A stretch of DNA of 64,000 nt from Muricoccus harenae. Lineage in GTDB: Bacteria > Pseudomonadota > Alphaproteobacteria > Acetobacterales > Acetobacteraceae. The position numbers were made by a program, and so were the translations under genes. Each line of letters opens with the position of its first letter. Position 1 is the first letter of the stretch. This document shows, in pieces, positions 19,998-28,976 of this stretch. The stretch covers positions 1 through 64,000 of the forward strand of contig NZ_WWDL01000016.1 of NCBI RefSeq assembly GCF_009848505.1. The letters run 5' to 3'. A model generated the notes under the pieces. That model was not told the DNA's origin, searched no databases, and was given only the letters and a program-made list of their open reading frames with translations.

Positions 19998-22900
19998 TCA
20001 ACGGCGCCACCAGCCCTTCTTGGCCGGGGCCGCGGGCGCGTCCTCGGTCCCCAGCAGGACAGGCTGCACCACCGCACCCACCACCGGCTCCGCCTTCGCG
20101 GGATCGGAGGCCGGCTCGGGGGCGGCTTCGGCGATTGGGGCAGATGCAACCGGTGCTGGCTCGGGTTCCGTCGAAGCAGGCTGCGGCGCCGGCGAGGCCT
20201 CCGGCTCGGCGGGGGCGGCCACTTCTTCGGCCGGAGCCTCGGCGGACGTCACGCCCAGCGGCTGGGTCTCCGCCATCTGGGTCTCCGCCGTCTGGGTCTC
20301 CGCCGGCTGGACCTCGGCAGGCTGGACCTCGGCAGGCGCCGAGGCGATGGGGATCTCGCGCACGGTGCGCGGGGCAGTGACCTGCGCCTCCTCGACCGCG
20401 TCCATCGCATCCAGCAGATCGTCATACTGGCCGGCGAAAGGATCGGCCGGGGTGGGGCCGGCATAGCGCGACGCGGCGGCCGGAGCCTCCCCGCCCTCGG
20501 CGCGCGGGGCCTCGTCCTCACGGCGGCGACGGCCACCGCGGCGGCCACGGCGGCGGCTGCCGGCGGCCTCGCCCTCGGCACGCTCCGCCGGGCTCTCGCC
20601 TTCGGCGGCAGTGGCGGGGGCTTCGGCGTCAGCCTCGGCTTCGGACTCCTCCGTAACTTCCTCGCCCTGGGCTGCGTCGGCTGCCTCCGGCGAAGCGCCT
20701 TCCTCGCGCCGGCCGCCACGGCGGCGGCGGCGGCGGCGGCGGCCTCGCTCCTCACCGTTCCCTTCCGGGCTGCCCTCGGCATTGGCGGAAACCTCCTCCT
20801 CCGCCTCTCCGGCGATGGTGGACTCCTCTTCCTCGTCGCTGCCGGATTCCTCGTCGCCGCCGGACAGGAACACCGGCTCTGGCGCGTAATCCATCCGCAG
20901 CGCCGGGGCGCCGAGGCTGGGGGCGGGCTGGGTCTGCGGGCGGATGCGGTCGATGCGGTTCTGCGCCGCGCTCAGCGTCGCGTCGGGCTCGAAGATCACG
21001 CACATGTCGTGGCGCGCCTCGACGGCGGCCAAGCGCTCGCGCTTGCGGTTGAGGATGTGCATTGCGACGGCGGGGGAGCAGTGCACGACGATCTCGGCGG
21101 CGCGGCGCTTGGCGCCCTCCTCCTCGATGGCCCGCAGCACATGCAGCGCCGAGCTCTCCTCGGAACGGACGATGCCCAGGCCCTGGCAGTGTGCGCAGGT
21201 GACGAAGGAATGCTCGGTCAGCGACGGGCGCAGCCGCTGGCGGGACATCTCCATCAGGCCGAAATGGCTGATGCGGCCGACCTGGATGCGCGCGCGGTCA
21301 TGGCGCAGCGCTTCCTTGAGGCGCCGCTCGACCATCGCGTCGTTGCGACTGCTCTCCATGTCGATGAAGTCAATGACGATCAGCCCGGCCAGGTCGCGCA
21401 GGCGAAGCTGGCGCGCGATCTCGTCGGCGGCTTCGAGGTTGGTGCGGAGCGCCGTGTCCTCAATGTGCCGGTCGCGCGTGGCGCGGCCTGAGTTCACGTC
21501 GATGGAGACCAGCGCCTCGGTCTGGTTGATGACGATGTAGCCGCCGGAGCGGAGTTGCACGGTCGGCGACATCATCGCGTCGAGCTGCTGCTCCACGCCC
21601 GCACGGGCGAAGAGTGGCATGGACGGGTCGCGATAGAGCTTAATCTTCCGCTCGTTCTGCGGCATCAGCATCCGCGTGAAGTCGCGGGCCTGACGGAAGG
21701 CCTCCTCGCCCTCGATCTGGATCTCCTCGATATCGCGGGCAAAGTTGTCGCGGATCGAGCGCTTGAGGAGGTCCGCCTCCTCGTAGACCAGCGCCGGGGC
21801 GGTGGACTTCAGCGTGCGGGTGCGGATGTCGTCCCACAGGCGCAGCAGGTACTCGCAGTCGCGCCGGATCTCGGGCTTCGGGCGCTGGGCGCCGGCGGTC
21901 CGGACGATGATGCTCATGCCACGCGGCAGGCCCACCTCGTCGATCACCTCGCGCAGGCGCTTGCGGTCACCGGCCGAGGTGATCTTGCGGGAGACGCCGC
22001 CGCCCTTGGGCGAGTTCGGCATCAGCACGGAGAAGCGGCCGGGCAGCGAGATATAGGTGGTCAGGGCGGCGCCCTTGTTGCCGCGCTCCTCCTTGACGAC
22101 CTGGACCAGGATGATCTGGCGGCGGCGCATCACCTCCTGGATCTTGTAGTGGCGGAGGAACTTGGAGGGGATGCGGCGCTCGCGGCGCTCCTCATCGGCG
22201 CCCTCGTCCCCGTTGCGGTCCTCGCCGCCAATCGTCTCGGGCGGGGCGACGGGCTCGGAGACGGTCTCCACATCGCCATTCTCGCGGTCGTTCCGGGAGC
22301 GAGGGCCGGCAACAGGGTCGCCATCGCTCACGCGGTCCACATGCATGGACATGGGCTGGGCCCGGGTCTGCGCCGGGGTCGGGGGCGCGCCATCCTCGCC
22401 GCCACCGGTCTCGCCGGGGGAAACATCGGGGGCGGCAACATCGGGGGCCGGGGCTTCAGGGGCCGGGGCTTCAGGGGCCGGGGCTTCAGGGGCCGGCGCA
22501 TCGAAAGCGGGGGTAGGCGGCGTCTCGCCGGCCGGGAACGCGGCGGGCGCGCCGGATTCGTCCAGGCTCTCGCCCGGAGCCGTGCCGGGCACATCTTCCG
22601 TGGCTTCGCCGCGGGCGGGCTCATCGCCGACCGAGGCGCGGGCCTCCTCGCGGCCGATCAGGTCCGCGTCGTCCTCCGGCGCCAGGCGCTCGGCGGCGGT
22701 CTCGATCTCGTCCTCGGGGTCCTCCTCGTCATCTTCCTGGGCCTGCATCTCCAGCAGGCGCTGACGGTCGGCGACGGGGATCTGGTAGTAGTCGGGGTGG
22801 ATCTCGCCGAAGGCGAGGAAGCCGTGGCGGTTGCCGCCATATTCGACGAAGGCGGCCTGCAGGCTGGGTTCCACCCGGACGATCTTGGCCAGGTAGATGT

Positions 22901-23021
22901 TGCCCTTCAGCGGGCGCCGGTTCTGGGTCTCGAGGTCGAAATCCTCAAGACGGTTGCCGTCCAGCACCACCACCCGCGTCTCTTCGGGGTGGGATGCATC
23001 GATCAGCATGCGCTTGGTCAT
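19998..23021 (-). CDS. rne: Ribonuclease E
   Basis: This endoribonuclease is the core of the RNA degradosome, with 1007 residues. The N-terminal S1 domain (NIYLAKIVRVEPSLQAAFVEY) is interrupted after about residue 85 by roughly 180 residues rich in Glu, Pro and Ala. It then resumes through the 5'-sensor and DNase-like regions (LVSIDVNSGRATRD, VIDFIDMES). The zinc-link CAHC is at Cys609-Cys612. The C-terminal third is a disordered scaffold with Arg-rich blocks and 15-bp DNA repeats, and it ends KKGWWRR, an end common in alphaproteobacterial RNase E. It is divergent from the amidase gene. The long leader could carry autoregulation as in other bacteria, which is an inference. Confidence 0.96.
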   Translation of the reverse strand: MTKRMLIDASHPEETRVVVLDGNRLEDFDLETQNRRPLKGNIYLAKIVRVEPSLQAAFVEYGGNRHGFLAFGEIHPDYYQIPVADRQRLLEMQAQEDDEEDPEDEIETAAERLAPEDDADLIGREEARASVGDEPARGEATEDVPGTAPGESLDESGAPAAFPAGETPPTPAFDAPAPEAPAPEAPAPEAPAPDVAAPDVSPGETGGGEDGAPPTPAQTRAQPMSMHVDRVSDGDPVAGPRSRNDRENGDVETVSEPVAPPETIGGEDRNGDEGADEERRERRIPSKFLRHYKIQEVMRRRQIILVQVVKEERGNKGAALTTYISLPGRFSVLMPNSPKGGGVSRKITSAGDRKRLREVIDEVGLPRGMSIIVRTAGAQRPKPEIRRDCEYLLRLWDDIRTRTLKSTAPALVYEEADLLKRSIRDNFARDIEEIQIEGEEAFRQARDFTRMLMPQNERKIKLYRDPSMPLFARAGVEQQLDAMMSPTVQLRSGGYIVINQTEALVSIDVNSGRATRDRHIEDTALRTNLEAADEIARQLRLRDLAGLIVIDFIDMESSRNDAMVERRLKEALRHDRARIQVGRISHFGLMEMSRQRLRPSLTEHSFVTCAHCQGLGIVRSEESSALHVLRAIEEEGAKRRAAEIVVHCSPAVAMHILNRKRERLAAVEARHDMCVIFEPDATLSAAQNRIDRIRPQTQPAPSLGAPALRMDYAPEPVFLSGGDEESGSDEEEESTIAGEAEEEVSANAEGSPEGNGEERGRRRRRRRRGGRREEGASPEAADAAQGEEVTEESEAEADAEAPATAAEGESPAERAEGEAAGSRRRGRRGGRRRREDEAPRAEGGEAPAAASRYAGPTPADPFAGQYDDLLDAMDAVEEAQVTAPRTVREIPIASAPAEVQPAEVQPAETQTAETQMAETQPLGVTSAEAPAEEVAAPAEPEASPAPQPASTEPEPAPVASAPIAEAAPEPASDPAKAEPVVGAVVQPVLLGTEDAPAAPAKKGWWRR
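20262..20336 (-). repeat. rne: Five tandem 15-bp units in the RNase E C-terminal scaffold
   Basis: Plus-strand units CTGGGTCTCCGCC(at/gt/gg) occur three times at 20262, 20277 and 20292. CTGGACCTCGGCAGG then occurs twice at 20307 and 20322. They encode repeated pentapeptides of the PAETQ and PAEVQ kind. Confidence 0.85.
22446..22505 (-). repeat. rne: Tandem 15-bp units in the RNase E N-terminal insertion
   Basis: GGCCGGGGCTTCAGG is repeated exactly three times (22446, 22461, 22476), followed by a diverged fourth unit. It encodes repeated APEAP pentapeptides inside the acidic insertion that splits the S1 domain. Confidence 0.85.
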
Positions 23022-23708
23022 GGAAAGCGGGACTCCGCGCCGCGCGGGGCACTGGGCGGCCGGCGGCGGTGAGGGTTGGTGGGCCGGGAGCGCGGCGCGG
23101 GGCGGGGCAATGCATCGCCGTCATCCGTACCTTTCTCCCGTGAAGGGCATCTGGATGCCCTGGGGCTGAGCCCCGATGGTTTCGGCGTGCCGTGCGCAGA
23201 CCCCTAGGCGCAGCGCCCGATAGGCGCGCGCGGCAGGCCGGCGACTGGCGCGTTACGGTCCGTTCCGGTCCCCGGGGGTACGATTCCCTGGAGACGGTCC
23301 TGGCCCTGTCGCGCCGCGTGGCGCGCGCCGGGGAAGGCTGCTACCCCTGCCGTCCCTTGGGTATCGGGCCGGCGCGCCCGGCCGGATATCGGCGTGGCGG
23401 CGGCCCCTTCCGGGACGATGCGGGTCGGGTGTCCAATCTGGCTGGACCGGCGGCCGATCTGATTCGGCCGCGCCCGGGAACCCTCCACCGGCGGCGTGCC
23501 GCCGGGGCGATGCACCATACGCAGGGGGTGGCCCAGGGGCAAGGCATTGGAGTGGCGTGCTGTGTGCCCGAGGCCACACCCGCCACCGAAGCGATCCGGA
23601 TAGCCCGGAAACAGGCCTGTTTCCCTCCGTCACGCTTCAACCGCTTTCGGGATGCTATGATGTGGGACAAGGGGATGCCTGACGACCTTGAGGGGGGACG
23701 TGAGGGGA
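23022..23708. promoter_or_regulatory. Long divergent rne/amidase intergenic region
   Basis: This 687-base gap has no convincing gene. It should hold the rne leader on the minus strand and the amidase promoter on the plus strand. TATGAT at 23656-23661, about 50 bases before the amidase ATG, is a plausible -10 box, but no good -35 precedes it. An 18-bp perfect palindrome lies at 23607-23624. Short open frames here show no family features. Confidence 0.5.
23607..23624. promoter_or_regulatory. 18-bp perfect palindrome upstream of the amidase gene
   Basis: GGAAACAGGCCTGTTTCC is its own reverse complement. It lies about 85 bases before the amidase ATG and about 30 bases upstream of the candidate -10 box. 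That is a position typical of an operator or activator site. The cognate regulator is not identifiable. Confidence 0.5.
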
Positions 23709-24839
23709 ATGCGATCGACTTCAACGCCGAGCCTGCCGCGCCGGGCCTTCCTGGCCGCGGCCATGGCCATGCTGGCGGCGCCGCAGCCAGCCGCCGCCGA
23801 AGCCCGCCTGAGTGCTGTGGGGAATGGTGTGCGGCTGGTGCTGCCGGGCGCAGCCGGGCGCCAGTGGCGCCTGAATGCCGTGGCGCGTCCGGCCCGGCTG
23901 GTGCTGCGCCTGCCGCGTCATGATTGGGAAGGGCCGACGCTGCTGCGCGGCACCGGCCCGGTCGTGAGCTTGCGCTGGGACACGCGCGTCAGCCAGCTGG
24001 TGATCGACCTCGCCGGTCCGGTGGCCGAGCCCTCCGTGGCGCGGGAGGGGGGCGCGCTCGTGCTTTCCATCCGGCCCGGCCCTGCCGCCGCCTTCGCTCG
24101 GATGGCCGGCCCGAACCGCCCTATCGCCCAGGGCCAGGCCGCGCCGCGCCCGGTGGTGGTGCTGGACCCCGGCCATGGCGGGAAGGATCCTGGCGCCATC
24201 GGCGCCACCGGCACGCAGGAGAAGCGGATCGTCCTGGCCGCTGCCCAGCAGATGAAGCGGCGCCTGGAGGCAGGCGGGCGCTGCCGGGTGGTGATGACCC
24301 GCACCCGCGATGTCTTCGTCGCGCTGGAGCGGCGGGTGGATTTCGCACGCCGCAACAAGGGCGCGCTTTTCGTCTCGATCCATGCGGATTCGGCGCCCGG
24401 CGCGCGAGGGGCCAGCGTCTACACCCTGTCGGAGACGGCGTCCGACGCTCTTTCGGCGGCCCTGGCCCGGCGGGAGAACGCGGCGGATGCCAGGGGCGGG
24501 CTCAACCTGCCGCCCGTTTCCCCCGATGTGCAGCGCATCCTTCTCAGCCTCGTGCGGCAGGAGACCCGGCAGGGTTCCGTCAGGCTGGCGAACATGACGG
24601 TCGGCGCCCTGCGGCCCCGCGTTCCGCTCTTGCCCAATACGCACCGCCAGGCGGCCTTCGCCGTGCTCAAGGCGCCCGATATCCCCTCGATGTTGGTGGA
24701 GATCGGCTTTCTCTCCAGCCGGCAGGACGAGGCGCAGCTGAAGCGGCCGGAGCACCGGGCCGTGGTCGCGGCCGCCTTGGCCGGGGCGGTGGAGGATTAC
24801 CTGGAACGGCCGGGCCTGGGAGTGACCTCCATCGGATGA
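23709..24839 (+). CDS. amiC: N-acetylmuramoyl-L-alanine amidase (Amidase_3, AmiC-like)
   Basis: This zinc amidase cleaves the glycan-peptide bond of peptidoglycan during cell separation. It has 376 residues. An N-terminal signal carries a twin-arginine-like segment (LPRRAFLAAAMAM). An AMIN-like domain follows, then the Amidase_3 domain with VVLDPGHGGKDPGA (zinc His), VMTRTRD, LFVSIHADS and MLVEIGFLSS (catalytic Glu). The ATG at 23709 was chosen; a TTG seven codons upstream is possible. The order rne, amidase, PBP1A, prfB is a conserved alphaproteobacterial neighbourhood. The symbol follows family usage; the paralogue type cannot be fixed. Confidence 0.93.
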   Translation: MRSTSTPSLPRRAFLAAAMAMLAAPQPAAAEARLSAVGNGVRLVLPGAAGRQWRLNAVARPARLVLRLPRHDWEGPTLLRGTGPVVSLRWDTRVSQLVIDLAGPVAEPSVAREGGALVLSIRPGPAAAFARMAGPNRPIAQGQAAPRPVVVLDPGHGGKDPGAIGATGTQEKRIVLAAAQQMKRRLEAGGRCRVVMTRTRDVFVALERRVDFARRNKGALFVSIHADSAPGARGASVYTLSETASDALSAALARRENAADARGGLNLPPVSPDVQRILLSLVRQETRQGSVRLANMTVGALRPRVPLLPNTHRQAAFAVLKAPDIPSMLVEIGFLSSRQDEAQLKRPEHRAVVAAALAGAVEDYLERPGLGVTSIG

Positions 24840-24906
24840 TGGCGCCCGGGCCACAGCACGGAACGGGTGTGTTGCGCCGCGAAACGCCTGCGAAACCAGG
24901 GATCCT

Positions 24907-24930
24907 GGGGCGGGGTTACGGTCCCGCCCC
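24907..24930 (+). terminator. GC-rich hairpin after the amidase gene
   Basis: GGGGCGGG and CCCGCCCC pair over 8 bp around an 8-nt loop, 68 bases beyond the amidase stop. There is no T-tract, so it may be an attenuator or pause rather than a full terminator before the PBP1A gene. Confidence 0.4.
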
Positions 24931-25005
24931 CGGCGCGGAAGTGGAGTGCCGGTCCGGCGCGGGCCATCCGCCGCGCTTCCGTGCTATGGAACCGCTGCCC
25001 AGAAG

Positions 25006-25027
25006 AAATTAGGCACGAAAAATTAGG
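25006..25027 (+). repeat. AT-rich direct repeat upstream of the PBP1A gene
   Basis: AAATTAGG occurs at 25006 and again at 25020, exactly 14 bases apart, in an AT-rich patch unlike its surroundings. It lies about 110 bases before the PBP1A start and may be part of its promoter or a regulator site. Confidence 0.4.
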
Positions 25028-25133
25028 TCGGCATCGTCGGCTGCAGGGCTGTCATCCAGCCCCGGCCTACGCCAGTTGCCAAGGACGTCGAGCTGGTCCG
25101 GCCCCCCGGGGACGGCTCTTCATGAGGAACAGG

Positions 25134-27743
25134 ATGGCTTCGAAAGATCTCCGCGCCGAACGGCCCCTGGTTGGCGAACGTCGCCCCCGTGACGGGTCCG
25201 CCCCCGCGGGGTCCGCGGAGGCGATGGACATTCCGCTCACCCCGCCACGCGGGCCGGGCAAGCCGCGCCCGCGGCGCGCCATCTGGCTGCGGCGGACCAT
25301 CGGCTTCGTCTTCGGCGTCGGCATGGTCGGCGTGGTGGTCGGCGGCATCGCGGGCTACGGCCTGTGGCGCACGGCCACGGCAGACCTGCCGGACCATGCC
25401 TGGCTGGCCGACTACCAGCCGCCCCAGATGTCGCGCATCTATGCCGCCGACAGTCGGCTGATGGCCGAGATGGCGCTGGAGCGCCGCGTCTTCGTGCCGA
25501 TCGCCGCCATCCCCAAGCGCCTGCAGCAGGCCTTCGTCTCGGCCGAGGACCAGAATTTCTGGACCCATGGCGGCGTCGATCCCTTCGCCATCGCCCGTGC
25601 CGCCTTCACGAATCTGGAGGCCATGGGCACCGGCCGCCGCTCCATCGGCGCCTCCACCATCACCCAGCAGGTCGCGAAGAACATGCTGGTGGGCAATGAC
25701 CGCACGATGATGCGCAAGGTGCGGGAGGCGATCCTGGCGCAGCGGCTTGAATCCGCCATGAGCAAGGAGCGCATCCTCGAGATCTACCTGAACGAGATCT
25801 TTCTCGGCGCCCAGGCCTATGGCGTCGCCGCCGCGGCCATGAACTACTTCAACAAGGGCCTGGACGAGCTGACCATCGGGGAGACCGCCTTCCTGGGCGC
25901 CCTGCCCAAGGCTCCGAACAACTACAACCCCGCCCGCTACCCCGAGGCCGCCAAGGCCCGCCGCGACTGGGTGTTGGACCGCATGGCCGAGGACCGCGCC
26001 ATCACGCGAGAGGAGGCGGACGCCGCCAAGCAGGAGCCGATCCAGTATCGCGGCCGGGCGCGGCCGGACATGGTCGCCAATGGCCAGTACTTCACCGAGG
26101 AGGTGCGGCGCGAGCTGAATGCCCGCTTCGGCCCGGAGCAGACCACCATGGGTGGCCTCGTGGTCCGCACCTCGATGGACCCGGCCCTGCAGATGGCGAC
26201 CGAAAAGGCGCTGCGCGAGCATCTGATGGCCTATGACCGCCGGCGCGGCGGCTGGCGCGGGCCTGTGACGACGGTCTCGGCCGCCGCCGCCGAATGGATG
26301 CCGGCACTGGAAGGCGTGCAGCGCGTGCCGGGCATGCTGCCGGAATGGCGCCTGGCCGTGGTGCTTGAGGTGAACAACCGTGAAGCCCGCCTCGGCTGGG
26401 CAGAGCGCCCCGGCCCACGTGACCCGGCACAGCCGCGCGAGGGCCGCCTGGCCTTCGAGGACGTGTCCGGCTGGGCCCGCCCGGTACGGGATGGACGCAT
26501 GGGCGCCCCGCCCCGCCGCATGCAGGACGTGGTGAACCCTGGCGACGTGGTGATGGTGGAGACCCTGTCGGCGGCCCCAGCCTCCCAGGGCCGTGCCCCC
26601 GCCCGTGCCGAGCGGCTGGCGCTGCGCCAGATCCCGACGGTCGAGGGCGCGGTCGTCGCGCTCGATCCCTCCACGGGCCGCGTGCTGGCCATGTCGGGGG
26701 GCTTCAACTTCGAGAAGTCCTGGTTCAACCGCGCTACCCAGGCGATGCGGCAGCCCGGCTCCTCCTTCAAGCCCTTCGTCTATGTCACGGCGCTGGAGCA
26801 GGGCATTCCGCCCAACCAGCAGCTGCTGGACGCGCCTTTCGAGCTGATGACGCCGCAGGGCCTCTGGCGCCCGGGCAATTACAGCCGCAACTCGAATGGC
26901 TGGGTGACAATGCGCACGGCCCTCGAGAAGTCACTGAACCAGGTGACGGTGCGGCTGGCGCAGGAGGTCGGCATCGACAAGGTGGCCGAGACTGCCCGCC
27001 GCTTCGGCGTGATCCCGAACATGCCGCGCGTGCTCTCCATGTCGCTCGGCGCCGGCGAGACGACGGTGATGAAGATGGCCGCCGGCTACGCCGCCTTCGT
27101 CAATGGCGGCAAGGGCGTGGAGCCGACGCTGATCGACAGCGTGCAGGACCGCTTCGGCCATGTGGTCTGGCGCTCGGAGGCACGGCCTTGCCAGGGCTGC
27201 GACGCCGATCTCTCTTCCGGGCCGCCGCAGCTGGTGGATGCGCGGCAGCAGGTGGTGGACCCGATCGCGGCCTATCAGATGGTCTCGCTGCTCCAGGGCG
27301 TGACGACGCGCGGCACGGGCGTAAGCGCGGCCAAGGGGCTGAACCGCCCCGTGGCCGGCAAGACAGGCACAACGAACGACTATTTCGACAACTGGTTCGT
27401 TGGCTTCACACCGGACATCGTGGTCGCCGTTTGGGTCGGCTTCGACGAGCCGCATAGCCTGGGCGAAGGCGAGACCGGCGGCGGCAATGCGGCCCCGATC
27501 TTCAACGAGGTGGTGGCCGCGGCGCTGAAGGACAGCCCGCCGGTGCCCTTCCGCGCCCCGCCTGGCGTCGCGCTGGTTCGTGTCTCGCTCGGCAACGGCC
27601 AGTCCATCCTCGAGCCCTTCCGGCCCGGCACCGAGAATGCGGCCCGCCCGCCCATGGGTGGCAATGAGGCGTCCGGCGGGGGCAGAGGCTCGGCCGGCGC
27701 TACGGCCTCGGCCGTGGACAGCAGCCTGGGTGGGCTCTACTAA
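25134..27743 (+). CDS. mrcA: Class A penicillin-binding protein 1A
   Basis: This bifunctional peptidoglycan glycosyltransferase/transpeptidase has 869 residues and is anchored by one N-terminal helix (IGFVFGVGMVGVVVGG). The GT51 domain has SAEDQNFWTHGGVD and GASTITQQVAKNM. An OB-like region intervenes. The transpeptidase has the SxxK motif at Ser543-Lys546 (GSSFKPF) and KTGT at Lys743 (AGKTGTTNDYFDNWF). I chose the ATG of MASKDLRAERP because GAGGAA precedes it at good spacing; an ATG four codons upstream is possible. It follows the amidase gene by about 290 bases and precedes prfB, as in related alphaproteobacteria. Confidence 0.96.
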   Translation: MASKDLRAERPLVGERRPRDGSAPAGSAEAMDIPLTPPRGPGKPRPRRAIWLRRTIGFVFGVGMVGVVVGGIAGYGLWRTATADLPDHAWLADYQPPQMSRIYAADSRLMAEMALERRVFVPIAAIPKRLQQAFVSAEDQNFWTHGGVDPFAIARAAFTNLEAMGTGRRSIGASTITQQVAKNMLVGNDRTMMRKVREAILAQRLESAMSKERILEIYLNEIFLGAQAYGVAAAAMNYFNKGLDELTIGETAFLGALPKAPNNYNPARYPEAAKARRDWVLDRMAEDRAITREEADAAKQEPIQYRGRARPDMVANGQYFTEEVRRELNARFGPEQTTMGGLVVRTSMDPALQMATEKALREHLMAYDRRRGGWRGPVTTVSAAAAEWMPALEGVQRVPGMLPEWRLAVVLEVNNREARLGWAERPGPRDPAQPREGRLAFEDVSGWARPVRDGRMGAPPRRMQDVVNPGDVVMVETLSAAPASQGRAPARAERLALRQIPTVEGAVVALDPSTGRVLAMSGGFNFEKSWFNRATQAMRQPGSSFKPFVYVTALEQGIPPNQQLLDAPFELMTPQGLWRPGNYSRNSNGWVTMRTALEKSLNQVTVRLAQEVGIDKVAETARRFGVIPNMPRVLSMSLGAGETTVMKMAAGYAAFVNGGKGVEPTLIDSVQDRFGHVVWRSEARPCQGCDADLSSGPPQLVDARQQVVDPIAAYQMVSLLQGVTTRGTGVSAAKGLNRPVAGKTGTTNDYFDNWFVGFTPDIVVAVWVGFDEPHSLGEGETGGGNAAPIFNEVVAAALKDSPPVPFRAPPGVALVRVSLGNGQSILEPFRPGTENAARPPMGGNEASGGGRGSAGATASAVDSSLGGLY

Positions 27744-27752
27744 ACCGCCCTC

Positions 27753-27783
27753 CCTCCGCACCGGGCTGTCCCCGGGGCGGAGG
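27753..27783 (+). terminator. Strong two-part hairpin between PBP1A and prfB
   Basis: CCTCCGC pairs with GCGGAGG, and inside it CCGGG pairs with CCCGG around a 5-nt loop. Only one A-G mismatch interrupts the 12 bp. It starts nine bases after the PBP1A stop. The downstream GTTCACTT is only moderately T-rich, so partial read-through into prfB is likely. Confidence 0.5.
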
Positions 27784-27804
27784 ACCCGTTCACTTACAAG
27801 GAGA

Positions 27805-27829
27805 TCGGATCGGCGCTTCCGCGATCCGA
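27805..27829 (+). promoter_or_regulatory. prfB: Hairpin in the prfB leader
   Basis: TCGGATCG and CGATCCGA pair perfectly over 8 bp with a 9-nt loop. The stem ends 16 bases before the prfB ATG, where it could occlude ribosome entry. No ligand or protein is known for it. Confidence 0.35.
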
Positions 27830-27845
27830 CTGGACCCGCCGAACC

Positions 27846-28976
27846 ATGCGTGCCGATGCCGAGAGCCTGAAGGCCCAGATCGCCGACAGCGTCGCCCTGT
27901 TGCGCCGCCACCTGAATTGGGATGCCGCCGTGGTGCGGCTCCATGAGCTGAACGCCCGCGCCGAGGACCCGTCCCTCTGGAACGACGCGGCGGCCGCGCA
28001 GAAGATGATGCGCGAACGCACCCGTCTGGCTGACCAGATCGAGGGCGTCCGGCGCATGGAGCAGGACGTGCAGGACGCGCTGGAGTTGGTGGAGCTGGCC
28101 GAGGCGGAGGGCGATGCAGCGACCGCCGATGCCGCCGTCGCCGATCTCCATCGCTTGGCCGCCGAGGCGAAGCGCCGCGAGATCGAGAGCCTGCTGTCCG
28201 GCGAGGCCGACAGCAATGACGCCTATGTCGAGGTGAATGCCGGCGCCGGTGGCACGGATGCCCAGGACTGGGCGGAGATGATGCTCCGCATGTACACGCG
28301 CTGGGCCGAGGCGCATGGCTACAAGGTCACGCTCACCGAGCAGAGCGACGGCGACGAGGCAGGCATCAAGTCCGCCACCATCCAGGTTTCCGGCCCCAGC
28401 GCCTATGGCTGGCTGAAGACCGAGATGGGCGTGCACCGGCTGGTCCGCATCTCGCCCTTCGGCGGCAATGACAAGCGGCAGACGAGCTTCGCCTCCGTCT
28501 ATGTTTATCCGGTGATCGACGACAAGATTGAGGTGGAGATCAACCCGGCCGACCTGCGCACCGACACCTTCCGCGCCTCCGGCGCCGGTGGGCAGCACGT
28601 GAACAAGACCGAATCCGGCGTGCGCTTCACCCATATCCCGACGGGCATCGTTGCCGCCTCCACCCAGGACCGCAGCCAGCACAAGAACCGCGTCATCGCG
28701 ATGAACATGCTGCGCGCCCGCTTGTACGAGCTGGAGCTGCAGAAGCGCGAGGCGCTCAGCGCCGCCACCGAGGCCGGCAAGACCGACATCGGCTGGGGTC
28801 ACCAGATCCGGTCCTATGTGCTGCAACCCTACCAGATGGTGAAGGATCTCCGCACCGGGGTGGAGAAGGGCAATCCGGCCGCCGTGCTGGATGGCGACCT
28901 GGACGACTTCATGGCCGCCGCCCTCGCCAGCCGCGTCGGCGCAACGCGCTCCGAGGCCAGCGCGAACGCCCGTTGA
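27846..28976 (+). CDS. prfB: Peptide chain release factor 2
   Basis: RF2 ends translation at UGA and UAA. The 376-residue protein has the stop-recognition tripeptide SPF at 203-205 and the catalytic GGQ at 248-250 ([16 protein letters not shown]). It starts directly at ATG ([15 protein letters not shown]) and runs uninterrupted. The programmed +1 frameshift with in-frame UGA near codon 25, seen in many bacterial prfB genes, is therefore absent. It overlaps the next gene by one base (TGATG). Confidence 0.96.
   Translation: MRADAESLKAQIADSVALLRRHLNWDAAVVRLHELNARAEDPSLWNDAAAAQKMMRERTRLADQIEGVRRMEQDVQDALELVELAEAEGDAATADAAVADLHRLAAEAKRREIESLLSGEADSNDAYVEVNAGAGGTDAQDWAEMMLRMYTRWAEAHGYKVTLTEQSDGDEAGIKSATIQVSGPSAYGWLKTEMGVHRLVRISPFGGNDKRQTSFASVYVYPVIDDKIEVEINPADLRTDTFRASGAGGQHVNKTESGVRFTHIPTGIVAASTQDRSQHKNRVIAMNMLRARLYELELQKREALSAATEAGKTDIGWGHQIRSYVLQPYQMVKDLRTGVEKGNPAAVLDGDLDDFMAAALASRVGATRSEASANAR

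Noticed and set aside
22446-22505. Tandem repeats considered as a CRISPR-like array
   Set aside because: Units are 15 bp, contiguous, without spacers, and encode in-frame pentapeptides of RNase E.
23022-23708. Small open frames in the rne/amidase gap
   Set aside because: None has a ribosome site or recognisable domain. The codon pattern matches chance reading of GC-rich non-coding DNA.
27846-27930. Possible programmed +1 frameshift at the start of prfB
   Set aside because: The frame is open from the ATG with a complete N-terminal domain, and there is no in-frame UGA near codon 25.
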